DNA from: Diadema setosum
Taxonomy: Eukaryota; Echinodermata; Echinoidea; Diadematoida; Diadematidae
Assembly: GCA_033980235.1 (NCBI GenBank)
Contig: CM067077.1
Location: 2,469,972-2,533,971, forward strand
Direction of reading: 5' to 3'
Length of the DNA stretch: 64,000 bases
Positions 31,268 through 44,095 of this stretch are shown here, one piece after another. Positions within the stretch are counted from its first letter, which is position 1, and every line of letters starts with the position of its first letter. Below the pieces are notes generated by a model that saw nothing but the letters and a program-made list of their open reading frames with translations, was not told the origin of the DNA and made no database searches. The translations under genes and the position numbers were made by a program.

Positions 31268-33025
31268 CTAGACTCGGAATTTGTCAACACTGACAAATTA
31301 GGTGATCCGATCTCTTCGAAAATCAATGATTTCAGTCCTGATCCCAATATTCATGACCATACAGGTTTCATCTGTGTTGACGGGACATTGGCCGTGTGAT
31401 GTTTGTATTCTCATTTTAATAGAAAAGGGAGTGAGACCTGCCATCTTTGGTACCGAATTCCGTATACACTAACGGAAATACAGAATGAAGTATATTTGAC
31501 TTTTGACCTCACTTTGCACACCCAAGATGGCATCTGATAAAAAAGTGGTTATTTTGTGAAATGATTCTTGTAACATGGTCTTTGCGTGTGCAAAATATGG
31601 GAAAGATAGGACATGTATTCACCAAGATACAGGATGAAACGTTTATGACCTTTGACCCTAATTTACATACCCAAGAAGGCGTCTGATGAAGTAGTTGTTA
31701 TTTTATGAAATAATGTACGTGACATGAACTAAACATGTGCAAAATATGGTGGTGATAGAGTATGTTTTTCTTGAGTTATTGCAAAGTAAGTTGGGAAAAG
31801 AAAGAAATATGAAAATACATCGAAGATAGGCTTTGATTTCAACCAAGTTTTTGGACGTGATCCCGATAGCGTATGAAATAATGAAGGGCACACTTACGAT
31901 AGCCCAGAGTCTCAGCTACAACATATTGAAATCTTAGAGAAATTCACCGAAGCATAGGTGGGCTAGTGCTCGAAAAAGATAGTCATGTCAATTTTCATTT
32001 CCAGAAAAACTGCACTCCCATTAAGATAACACGTAAACTTGTCAAATTTGCCAAGATTACTTTTAATCCATTTTTACGAGGTGATGCCGCCATCCAATCA
32101 AAATGTTGTAATTACATTAATGAAAGAACATTTAATAAGCTACAACATAATGAAATCTGGGTGAAAATTGGCAAAGGATAAGTGAGATACGCTCAAGTAA
32201 ACTTGAAAATTGATGACGTCATTTTGAAAATTTACTTTTTTTACTTTATTAAGAAATTTGATATCTTTTAATCACTTTTTCAGTATCGCCAACCCATAAA
32301 CTGACATGTACAACTCATCAGCTTTCAGAATATGTAAAGAAAATTGGGGGTCACCGTCCATCCTGACGAGTAAAATCGGATCTAAAATTGGCGGTTTTTG
32401 GGCATTGTTGTACTGTATATTGCCATTGACGCGCGCGCGGAATTTCAACTTTGACGGTCCCGTATGGCGTCATATTGAGTCGGATTGACTTGAAACTTGG
32501 TAGAAATATTCCTTGACATTTCAGACATCCGATCAAAGTGAAAAAACGGGAAATTTTCATTGCATATGAGCTGTGCGTGCGTATATGTGCGCGCGCGTAC
32601 GCGTCCGTCCGATTTTTTCAATTTTTCAAAAAATGCTCCAAATGGTCTGAAACGTGTGCAAAAAAATTTGAGCTCGATTTGAGCATACAAATATTTCAAC
32701 GCGCGCGTACGCGCACGTTTGAAGAGAAAATATGAATTTTTATTATATGAGTAGAATGCGCTTGACTTGAAATATATGTGACGTAAATTTCATTGAAAAT
32801 TTTTATTCCATTAAAGAGATATGATTGAGAATGTGTTTTCATATAATGACGTCATAGTGACGTCACGGTCGACTAATCACTATGATTTTATTTGAAGGAT
32901 CGTCTTTGGGACATGATACATGTATTGTATAATTTTGATATTGATAGGAAGAGGACTTTCCGAGATTAGCGATACACAACTTTTGAGGAGAAAGATCTTT
33001 TTTTGTGACAACGGGAAGTTTAACA
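31268..33025 (+). mobile_element. array monomer 5 (short form)
   Basis: 1758 bp: the ACACGTCATAAC entry is absent, so only one sub-repeat precedes the 3' module. 5' variant CTAGACTCGGAATTTG. The 3' end is replaced by GATCTTTTTTTGTGACAACG and GGAAGTTTAACA, an ending shared with monomer 6 only. Confidence 0.85.
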
Positions 33026-34772
33026 CTAGACTTGGAATTTGTCAAGACTGACAAATTAGGTGATCCGATCTCTTCGGAAATCAATGATTTTAGTCCCGAT
33101 CCCAATAGGTATGACCAAACAGGTTTCATCTTTGTTAATAAGGACATTGACCGTGTGATGTTTAGATTCTCATTTAGAAAAGGGAGTCAGACCTGCCATC
33201 TATGGTACACAATTCCGTATACACTAAGATACAGAATGAAGTATATTAGATCTTTGACCCCACTTTGCACAGACAAGATGGCATCTGAGCAAAACGTGGT
33301 TATTTTGTGAAATGATCCCTGTAATATGGTCTTTACGTGTGCAAAATATGGGAAAGATAGGACATGTATTCACCAAGATACAGGATAAAACATTTATGAG
33401 TTTTGACCCTAATTTACATACCCAAGATGGCGTCTAATCAAGTAGTTGTTATTTTATGAAATAATGTATGTGACATGATCTAAACATGTGCAAAATATGG
33501 GGGTGTTTGGGTCTGTTTTTCTTGAGTTATTGCAAAGAAACTTGCAGAAAGAAAGAAATATCTCAATACATCGAAGATAAGCTTTAATTTCAACCAAGTT
33601 TTTTTGACGTGATCCCGAAACCGTATGAAGAAACAAAGGGCATATTATCGATAGCGCAAAGTCTCAGCTACAACATATTAAAATCTGGGAGAAATTCACC
33701 AAAGGGTAAGTGAGCTAGTGCTCAATAAAGACCGTCATGTCAATTTCCATTTCCAGAAAAACTGCACTCCCATAGAGATAACACGTAAACTGGCCAGATT
33801 TGACAACGTTACACTGAATTTAAAATGTGATGCCGTCATCTAATCAAAATTTTGTAAATATGATTTGGAAAGAGCATTTAATAAGCTACAACATACTGAA
33901 ATTTGAGTCAAAATTGGCAAAGGATTAGTGAAATACGCTCGAGTGACCTTGAAATTTGATGACGTCATTTTGAAAATTAACTCTCTTTATTTTATCAAAA
34001 AATTTGATATCTTTTAATCATTTTTTCAGCATCGCCACCCCATGAAATGACATGTACAACTCATCAGCTTTCAGAATATGTGAAGAAAATGGGGGGTCAC
34101 CGTCCATCCTGACGAGTAAAATCGGATTTAAAATTGGCGGTTTTTTGGCATAGTTGCACTGTATATCGCCATTGACGCGCGCGCGGAATTTCAACTTTGA
34201 CGGACCCTTATGACGTCATATTGAGTCGGATTGACTTGAAACTTGGTAGAAATATTCCTTGACATTTCAGACATCCGATCCAAGTGAAAAAACGGGAAAT
34301 TTCTATTGCATATGAGCTGTGCATGCGTGTATGTGCGCGCGCGTACGCGTCCGTCCAATTTTTTCAATTTTTCAAAAAATGCCCCAATTGGTCTGAAACG
34401 TATGCAAAAAAATTTTGAGCTCGATTGGAGCATACAAATATTTCAACGCGCGCGTACGTGCGCGTCTTAAGCGTTAATATGAATTTTGAGAATATGAGTA
34501 GAATGCGCTTGACTTGAAATATATGTGACGTGAATTTCATTGAAAAATTCCATTCCATTAATGAGATATGAATGAGAATGTGTTTTCATATAATGACGTC
34601 ATAGTAACGTCACGGTTGACTGATCACTATGATTTTATTAGATCTGTCGTCTTTGGGACATGATACATATATAGTATAATTTTGACAATGATAGGATGAG
34701 GACTTTCTGAGCTAACCTCTACACAACATTTGAGGAGAAAGAACTTTTTTTGTGACAACGGGAAGTTTAACA
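33026..34772 (+). mobile_element. array monomer 6 (short form)
   Basis: 1747 bp, same short layout and the same GTGACAACGGGAAGTTTAACA ending as monomer 5. The 3' module has extra decay (TGACGTCATAGTAACGTCA, so one CRE palindrome is lost). Confidence 0.85.
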
Positions 34773-37214
34773 CTAGAGATTGTAATTTGTCATCACTGAC
34801 AAATTAAGGTGATCCGATTTTTTTTTTATCAATGATTCGAGTCCTGATCGCAATAGGCATGACCATACAAGTTTCATCTGTGTTTAGAGACATTGGCCGT
34901 GTGATGTTTGCATTCTCATAAGGGAGTCATATCTGCCATGTTAGGTACCAAATTCTGTATACACTATAACGAAGAAACAGCAACAAGTACATATGACCTT
35001 TGACCCACCTTTGCACTCCCAAGATTGCATCTGATGAAATAGTGGTTATTTTGTGAAATGATTCTCGCGACATCGTCTATACGTGTGAAAAATATGGGAA
35101 AGATAGGACAGGTATTCACTAAGATACAAGATGAAAAATTTATGACCTTTGACCCTAATTTACATACCCAAGATGTTGTCCGATCTAGTAGTTGTTATTT
35201 TAAGAAATAATGTAGGAGCCATGAACTAAACATGTGCAAAATATGGGGGTGATAGGGCGTGTTTTTCTTGAGTTATTGCAAAGAAAGTTTCAGAAAGAAA
35301 GAAATATCTCAATACATAGAAGATAAGCTTTAATTTCAACCAAGTTTTTTATCATAATTCCGACATCGTATGAAAAAACGAAGGGCACATAACGATAGCG
35401 CAAAGTCTCAGCTACAACATATTAAAATCTGGGAGAAATTCACCGAAGGGTAAGTGAGCTAGTGCTCGATAAAGACAATCATGTCAATTTTCACATTTAA
35501 AAAAATTCCCTCCCATAGAGATAACACGTCATAACGAAGATACAAAAAGAAGTACATATGACCTTTGACCTCAATTTGCACAGACAAGATGGCATCTGAG
35601 TAAAAAGTAGTTATTTTGTGAAATGATCCTTGTGACATGGTCTTTACGTGTGCAAAATATGGGAAAGATAAAACATGTATTCACTAAGATACAGGGTGAA
35701 ACACTTATGACCTTTGACCCTAATTCAAATACCCAAGATGGCGTCTGATCAAGTAGTTGTTATTTTATGAAATAATTCACGTGACATGAACTAAACATGT
35801 GCAAAATATGGAAGTGATAGAGGCCGTTTTTCTTGAGTTATTGCAAAGAAAGTTGCAGAAAGAAAGAAATATCTCAATACATCGAAGATAAGCCTGAATT
35901 TCAACCCAATTTTTTGACGTGATTCTGACATCGTATGAAAAAACAAAGGGCACACTTACGGTAGCGTAAAGTCTCAGCTACAACATATTAAAATCTGGGA
36001 GAAATTTACCGAAGCTTAAGTGAGCTAGTGCTCGATAAAGATAGTCATATCAATTTTCATTTCCAGAAAAACTGCACTCCCATAGAGATAACACGTAAAC
36101 TGGTCAAATTTGACAAGATCACTTTCAATCCATTTTTACGAGGTGATACCGTTATCCAATCAAAATTTTGTAATTTTATGTTTGAAAGAACATTAAATAA
36201 GCTACATCATACTGAAATCTGGGTGAAAATTGACAAAGGACTAGTGAGATACGCTCGAATGAACTTGAAATTTGATGACGTCATTTTGAAAATTTACTTT
36301 TTTTACTTTATTAAGAAATTTGATATCTTTTAATCATTTTGTCAGCATTGCCACCCCATGAAATGACATGTACAACTCATCAGCTTTCAAAATATGTACA
36401 GAAAATGGGGGGTCACCGTCCATCCTGACGAGTAAAATCGGATTTAAAATTGGCAGTTTTTTGGCATAGTTGTACTATATATCGCCATTGACGCGCGCGC
36501 GGAATTTCAACTTTGACGGGCCCGTATGATGTCATATTGAGTCGGATTGACTTGAAACTTGGTAGAAATATTCCTTGACATTTCAGGCAGCCGATAAGTG
36601 TGAAAAAACGGGAAATTTCCATTGCATATGAGCTGTGCGTGCGTATATGCGCGCGCGCGTACGCGTCCGTCCGATTTTTTCAATTTTTCAAAAAATGCTC
36701 CAAATGGTCTGAAACGTGTGCAAAAAAATTTTGAGCTCGATTTGAGCATGCAAATATTTCAACGCGCGCGTACGCGCACGTTTTAAGAGAATATATGAAT
36801 TTTGAGAACATGAGTAGAATGCGCATAACTTGAAATATTTGTGACGTAAATTTCATTGAAATATTCTATTCCATTAATGAGATATGAGTGAGCATGTGTT
36901 TTCATATAATGACGTCATAGTGACGTCACGGTCGACTCATCACAGTGATACATTAGATTTGTCGTCTTTGGGACATGATGCATACATGGTATAATTTTGA
37001 AATTGATAGGCAGCGGACTTTCTGAGCTAACCTCTGCACAACTTTTGCGGAGAAATAAAGAAATAAAGAAGAAAGAATCAGTACAGATACAGAAGGTGAT
37101 CCGAAGGATACTCGGATCACCTAATAAAGAAGAAGAAGAAGAAGAAGAAGAAGAACCAACAAAGAATCCGTACAGATACAGAAGGTGATCCGAGAGGATA
37201 CTCGGATCACCTAA
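34773..37214 (+). mobile_element. array monomer 7, doubled 3' terminus
   Basis: 5' type two. It ends twice: a first (GAA)-poor end with hairpin and CTAA at 37121-37124, then TAAAGAAGAAG..., and a second full hairpin and CTAA at 37211-37214. In both cases the base after CTAA is T. Monomers 7 and 8 are the block missing from the second higher-order copy. Confidence 0.83.
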
Positions 37215-39038
37215 TGAAGCTAAGCTTTGATTACTTAAGCCGAGTTTTTCGACGTGCTTTTGACGTCGTATGAAAAAACGGAGGACGTATTACGATAGCG
37301 CAAAGTCTCAGCTACAACATATTAAAATCTGGGAGAAATTCATCGAAGGGTGAGTGAGCTGGTGCTCGATAAAGACAATCATGTCAATTTTCACATCTAG
37401 AAAAATTCCCTCCCATAGAGATAACACGTCATAATGACGATAAAGAAAGAAGTACATATGACCTTTGACCCCACTTTGCACAGACAAGATGTCATCTGAG
37501 CAAAAAGTGGTTATTTTGTGATATGATCCTTGTAACATGGTCTTTACGTGTGCAAAATATGGGAAAGATAGAACATGTATTCACCAAGATACAGGATGAA
37601 ACATTTATGACCTTTGACCCTAATTTACATACTCAAGATGGCATCTGATCAAGTAGTTGTTATTTTATGAAATAATGAACGTGACATGAACTAAGCATGT
37701 GCAAAATATGGTGTTGATAGGGTATGTTTTTCTTGAGTTATTGCAAAGAAAGTTGCAGAAAGAAAGAAATATTTCAATACAACGAATATAAGCTTTAATT
37801 TCAACCAAGTTTATTGACGTGATCCCGACATCGTATGAAAAAACGAAAGGCACACTTACGATAGCCCAAAGTCTCAGCTACAACATATTAAAATCTGGGA
37901 GAAATTCACCGAAGCATAAGTGAGCTACTGCTCGAAAAGGACAGTCATGTCAATTTTCATTCCAGAAAAACTGCACTCCCATAGAGATAACACGTAAACT
38001 GGTCAAATTCGACAAGGTTACTTTCAATCCATTTTTACGAGGTTATGCTGTCATTCAATCAAAATTGTGTTATTACATAACTGATAGAGCATTAAATTAG
38101 CTACAGCATACTGAAATCTGGGTGAAAATTGGCCAAGGATAAGTGAGATACGCTCGAGTAAACTTGAAATTTGATGACGTCATTTTGAAATTTTACTCTT
38201 TTTGATTTATTAAGAAATTTGATACCTTTTCATCTTTTTTTCAGCATTGCCAACCCATGAAATGACATGTTCAACTCATCAGTTTTCAAAATATGTCAAG
38301 AAAATGGGGGGTCACCGTCTATCCTGGCGAGTAAACTCGGATTTAAAATTGGCGGTTTTTTGGCATTGTTGCACTGTATATCGCCATTAACGCGCGCGCG
38401 GATTTTCAACTTCGACGGGCCCGTATGACGTCATATTGAGTCGGATTGACTTGAAACTTGGCAGAAATATTCCTTGACATTTCAGACATCCGATCTGTGT
38501 AAAAAAAGTGGAAATTTCTATTGCACATAAGCTATACGTGCGTATATGCGCGCGCGCGTACGCGTCCGTCCAATTTTTTCAATTTTTCAAAAAATGCTCC
38601 AAATGGTCTGAAACGTGTGCAAAAAAAATTTGAGCTCGATTTGAGCATACAAATATTTCGACGCGCGCGTACGCGCGCGTTTTAAGAGAAAATATGAATT
38701 TTGAGAATATGAGTAGAATGCGCATAACTTGAAATATATGTGACGTAAATTTCATTGAAAAATTCTATTCCATTAATGAGATATGATTGAGAATGTGTTT
38801 TCATATAATGACGTCATAGTGACGTCACGGTCGACTGATCAGTATTATACATTAGATCTGTCGTCTTTGGGACATGATACATATATGGTATAATTTTGAA
38901 ATTGATAGGACGAGGACTTTCTGAGCTAACCTCTACACAAATTTTGTCCAGAAATAAAGAAGAAGAAGAAGAAGAAGAACCAACAAAGAATCCGTACAGA
39001 TACAGAAGGTGATCCGAGAGGATACTCGGATCACCTAA
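37215..39038 (+). mobile_element. array monomer 8, 5'-truncated
   Basis: Begins TGAAGCTAAGCTTTG directly after CTAA of monomer 7. This corresponds to an internal position of the usual sub-repeat (CATCGAAGCTAAGC in monomer 3). It lacks the 5' hairpin module. The 3' end is complete: (GAA)n, hairpin 39007-39036, CTAA. Confidence 0.82.
39007..39038 (+). other. canonical 3' terminal hairpin of monomers
   Basis: The arms AGGTGATCCGA and TCGGATCACCT (11 bp, perfect) are separated by the loop GAGGATAC and followed by AA, giving CTAA as the last four bases. Identical or near-identical copies are at 37176-37214, 41607-41638, 44064-44095, 58880-58911 and 61337-61368. In Helitron-type elements such a hairpin acts as the transposition stop signal; here that role is inferred. 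Confidence 0.8.
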
Positions 39039-41638
39039 CTAGACTTGGAATTTGTCAACACTGACAAATTAGGTGATCCGATCTTTTCGAAAATCAATGA
39101 TTTGAGTTCTGATCCCAATATAGGCATGACCATACAGGTTTCATCTGTGTTTAGGAACATTGGCCGTGTGATGTTTGGATTCTCATTTAGAAAAGGGAGT
39201 CAGGTCTGCCATCTTTGGTACCAAATTCCGTATACACTATAACGAAGATACAAAATGAAGTACATATGACCTTTGACCCCACTTTGCACAGCCAAGATGG
39301 CATCTGAGCAAAAAGTGGTTATTTTGTGAAATGATCCTTGTAACATGGTCTTTACGTGTGCAAAATATGGCAAAGATAAGACATGTATTCACCAAGATAC
39401 AAGATGATACATTTATGATCTTTGACCCTAATTTACATACCCAAGATGACGTCTGATCAAGTAGTTGTTATTTTATGAAATAATGTACGTGACATGAACT
39501 AAACATGTGCAAAATATGGGGATGATAGGGGGTGTTTTTCTTGAGTTATTGCAGAGAAAGTTGCAGAAAGAAAGAAATATCTCAATACATCGAAGATAAG
39601 TTTGATTTCAACCAAGTTTTTTGACGTAATCTCGGCGTCGTATGAAAAAATAGAGGGCACCTCGACGACAGCTCAAAGTCTCAGCTACAACATACTAAAA
39701 TCTGGGAGAAATTCACCGAAGAGTAAGTGAGCTAGTGCTCGATAAAGACCGTCATGTCAATTTTCATTTCCAGAAAAATTCCCTCCCATAGAGATAACAC
39801 GTAAACTGGTTAAATTTGACAAGGTTACATTATATCCATTTTCACGAGGTGAAGACATCATCCGATTAAAACTTTGATCGAACAAAACTTAAAGAGTGTT
39901 ACATTGGCTACAACATACTAAAATCTGGAAGAAATTCACCGAAGGGTAATTGAGCTAGTCGTCGATAAAGACAATCATGTCAATATTCACATCTAGAAAA
40001 ATTCCCTCCCATAGAGATAACACGTCATAATGAAGATAAAGAAAGAAGTACATATGACCTTTGACCCTACTTTGCACAGACAAGATGGCGTCTGAGCAAA
40101 AAGTGGTTATTTTGTGAAATGATTCTTGTAACATGGTCTTTACGTATGCAAAATATGGGAAAGATAAGACATGTATTCACCAAGATACAGGATGAAACAT
40201 TTTTGACCTTTGACCCTAATTTACATACCCAAGAAGGTGCCCGATCAAGTAGTTGTTATTTTATGAAATAATGTACGTGACATAAACTAAACATGTGCAA
40301 AATATTGGGCTGATAGAGCTTGTTTTTCTTAAGTTATTGCAAAGAAAGTTGCAGAAAGAAAGGAATATGAAAATACATGGAAAATAAGCTTTAATTTCAA
40401 CCAGGTTTTTGGGCATGATGCCGACTCCGTATGAAAAACCGAAGGGCACACTTACGATAGCCCAAAGTCTCAGCTACAACATACTAAAATATGGGAGAAA
40501 TTCACCGAAGCATAAGTGAGCTAGTGCTCGATAAAGATAGTCATGTCAGTTTTCATTTCCAGAAAAACTGCACTCCCATGGAGATAAAACGTAAACTGGT
40601 CAAATTTAACAATGTTACTTTTAATCCCTTTTTACGAGGTGATGCCGTCATCCAATCAAATTGTTGTTATTATATATCTGAAAGACCATTTAATAAGCTA
40701 CAACATATTGAAATTTGGACGAAAATCAACTAAAGAATAAGTGAGATATGCTTAAATGAACTTGAAATTTGATGACGTCATTTTGAAAATTTACTTTTTT
40801 AACTTTATTAAGAAATTTGATATATTTTAATCATTTTTCCAGCATTGCCAACCCATGAAATGACATGTACAACTCATCAGCTTTCAGAATATGTAAAGAA
40901 AATGGGGGGTCACCGTCCATCCTGACGAGTAAAATCGGATTTAAAATTGGCAGTTTTTTGGCATTGTTGGACTGTATATCGCCATTGACGCGCGCGCGGA
41001 ATTTCAACTTTGACGGGTCCGTATGACGTCATTTTGAGTGGGATTGACTTGAAACTTGGTAGAACTATTCCTTGACATTTCAGACATCCGATCAAAGTGA
41101 AAAAACGGGAAATTTTCATTGCATATGAGCTGTGCGTGCGTATATGTGCGCGCGCGTACGCGTCCGTCCAATTTTTTCAATTTTTCAAAAAATGCTCCAA
41201 ATGGTCTGAAACGTGTGCAAAAAAATTTTGAGCTCGATTTGAGCATACAAATATTTCAACGCGCGCGTACGCGCACGTTTTAAGAGAAAATATGAATTTT
41301 GATTATATGAGTAGAATGCGCTTGACTTGAACTATATGTGACGTAAATTTCATTGAAAAATTCCATTCCATTAATGAGATATGAATAAGAATGTGTTTTC
41401 ATATAATGACGTCATAGTGACGTCACGGTCGACTGATCACTACGATTTTACTTGACCCGTCGTCTTTGGGACATGATACACATATGGTATAATTTTGACA
41501 TTGATAGGAAGAGGACTTTCTGAGCTAATCGATACACAAAATTTGTCCAGAAATAAAGGAAGAAGAAGAAGAAGAAGAACCAACAAAGAATCCGTACAGA
41601 TACAGAAGGTGATCCGAGAGGATACTCGGATCACCTAA
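39039..41638 (+). mobile_element. array monomer 9, complete ends
   Basis: 2600 bp with both canonical ends, so it is a good type copy: 5' CTAGACTTGG, one extra sub-repeat, (GAA)n, hairpin, CTAA. An identical copy at 56312-58911. Confidence 0.88.
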
Positions 41639-44095
41639 CTAGACTTGGAATTTGTCAAGACTGACAAATTAGGTGATCCGATTTTTTTTTTAATCAATGA
41701 TTCCAGTCCTGATCGCAATAGCCATGACCATATAGGTTTCATCTGTGTTTAGAGACATTGGACGTGTGATATTTGGATTCTCATTTAGAAAAGAGAGTCA
41801 GGTCTGCTACCTTTGTTACCAAATTCGGTATACACTATAACGAAGATACAGAATGAAGTATATTTGACCATTGACCCAACTTTGCACAGCCAAGATGGCA
41901 TCTGAGCAAAAAGTGGTTATTTTGTGAAATGATTCTTGTAACATGGCCTAAACATGTGCAAAATATGGGATGATAGGGGCTGTTTTTCTTGAGTTATTGC
42001 AAAGAAAGTTGCAGAGAGAAAGAAATATCTCAATACATCGAAGATATGTTTGATGTCAACCAAGTTTTTTGACGTGATCTCGGCGGCGTATGAAAAAATG
42101 GAGAATCACTGATGATAGCCCAAAGTCTCAGCTACAACATATTAAAATCTGGGAGAAATTTACAGAAGAGTAAGTGCGGTAGTGCTCGATAAAGACCGTC
42201 ATGTCAATTTTCATTTCCAGAAAAATTCCCTCCCATAGAGATAACACGTAAACTGGTTAAATTTGACAAGGTTACATTATATCCATTTTCACGTGGTGAA
42301 GACATCATCCGATTAAAACTTTGATTAACAAAACTTAAAGAGTATTACATTGGCTACAACATACTAAAATCTGGAAGAAATTCACCGAAGGGTAATTGAG
42401 CTAGTCGTCGATAAAGACAATCATGTCAATTTTCACATCTAGAAAAATTCCCTCCCATAGAGATAACACGTCATAATGAAGATAAAGAAAGAAGTACATA
42501 TGACCTTTGACCCTACTTTGCACAGACAAGATGGCGTCTGAGCAAAAAGTGGTTATTTTGTGAAATGATTCTTGTAACATGGTCTTTACGTATGCAAAAT
42601 ATGGGAAAGATAGGACATGTATTCACCAAGATACAGGATGAAACATTTTTGACTTTTGACCCTAATTTACATACCCAAGAAGGTGCCCGATCAAGTAGTT
42701 GTTATTTTATGAAATAATGTACGTGACATAAACTAAACATGTGCAAAATATTGGGCTGATAGAGCTTGTTTTTCTTGAGTTATTGCAAAGAAAGTTGCAG
42801 AAAGAAAGGAATATGAAAATACATGGAAGATAAGCTTTAATTTCAACCAAGTTTTTGGGCATGATGCCGACTCCGTATGAAAAAACGAAGGGTACATTCA
42901 CGATAGCCCAAAGTCTCAGCTACAAGATACTAAAATATGGGAGAAATTCACCGAAGCATAAGTGAGCTAGTGCTCGATAAAGATAGTCATGTCAGTTTTC
43001 ATTTCCAGAAAAACTGCACTCCCATAGAGATAACACGTAAACTGGTCAAATTTAACAATGTTACTTTTAATCCCTTTTTACGAGGTGATGCCGTCATCCA
43101 ATCAAATTGCTGTTATTATATATCTGAAAGACCATTTAATAAGCTACAACATATTGAAATTTGGACGAAAATCAACTAAATAGTATGTGAGATATGCTTG
43201 AATGAACTTGAAATTTGATGACGTCATTTTGAAAATTTACTTTTTTAACTTTATTAAGAAATTTGATATATTTTAATCATTTTTCCAGCATTGCCAACCC
43301 ATGAAATGACATGTACAACTCATCAGCTTTCAGAATATGTAAAGAAAATGGGGGGGGGGGGGGGTCACCGTCCATCCTGACGAGTAAAATCGGATTTAAA
43401 ATTGGCAGTTTTTTGGCATTGTTGCACTGTATATCGCCATTGACGCGCGCGCGGAATTTCAACTTTGACGGACCCGTATGACGTCATTTTGAGTGGGATT
43501 GACTTGAAACTTGGTAGAAATATTCCTTGACATTTCAGACATCCGATCAAAGTGAAAAAACGAGAAATTTTTATTGCATATGAGCTGTGCGTGCGTATAT
43601 GTGCGCGCGCGTACGCGTCCGTCCGATTTTTTCAATTTTTCAAAAAATGCTCCAAATGGTCTGAAACGTGTGCAAAAAAATTTTGAGCTCGATTTGAGCA
43701 TACAAATATTTCAACGCGCGCGTACGCGCACGTCTTAAGCGTAAATATGAATTTTGAGAATATGAGTAGAATGCGCTTGACTTGAAATATATGTGACGTA
43801 AATTTCATTGAGAAATTCCATTCCATTAATGAGATTTGAATGAGAATGTGTTTTCATATAATGACGTCATAGTGACGTCACGGTCGACTGATCACTTTGA
43901 TTTTAGTTCGATTGTCGTCTTTGGGACATGATACATATATGGTATAATTTTGACATTGATAGGAAGAGCACTTTCTGAGCTAATCGATACACAACTTTTG
44001 AGGAGAAATAAAGAAGAAGAAAAAGAAGAAGAAGAACACCCAAAGAATCCGTACAGATACAGAAGGTGATCCGAGAGGATTCTCGGATCACCTAA
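41639..44095 (+). mobile_element. array monomer 10, complete ends
   Basis: 2457 bp with both ends. It has a deletion in the 5' module (CATGGCCTAAACATGTGC joins two points normally about 160 bp apart). It carries a run of 15 G at 43350-43364 where others have 6. An identical copy at 58912-61368. Confidence 0.88.
43350..43364. repeat. G15 homopolymer
   Basis: Fifteen G before TCACCGTCC; the homologous position in the other monomers has five or six. The second higher-order copy (60623-60637) also has exactly fifteen. Confidence 0.95.

Noticed and set aside
39007..39038. Rho-independent transcription terminator
   Set aside because: The hairpin is perfect but not followed by a T run, the genome is eukaryotic, and the arm sequence equals the 5' internal motif, which fits a transposon end better.
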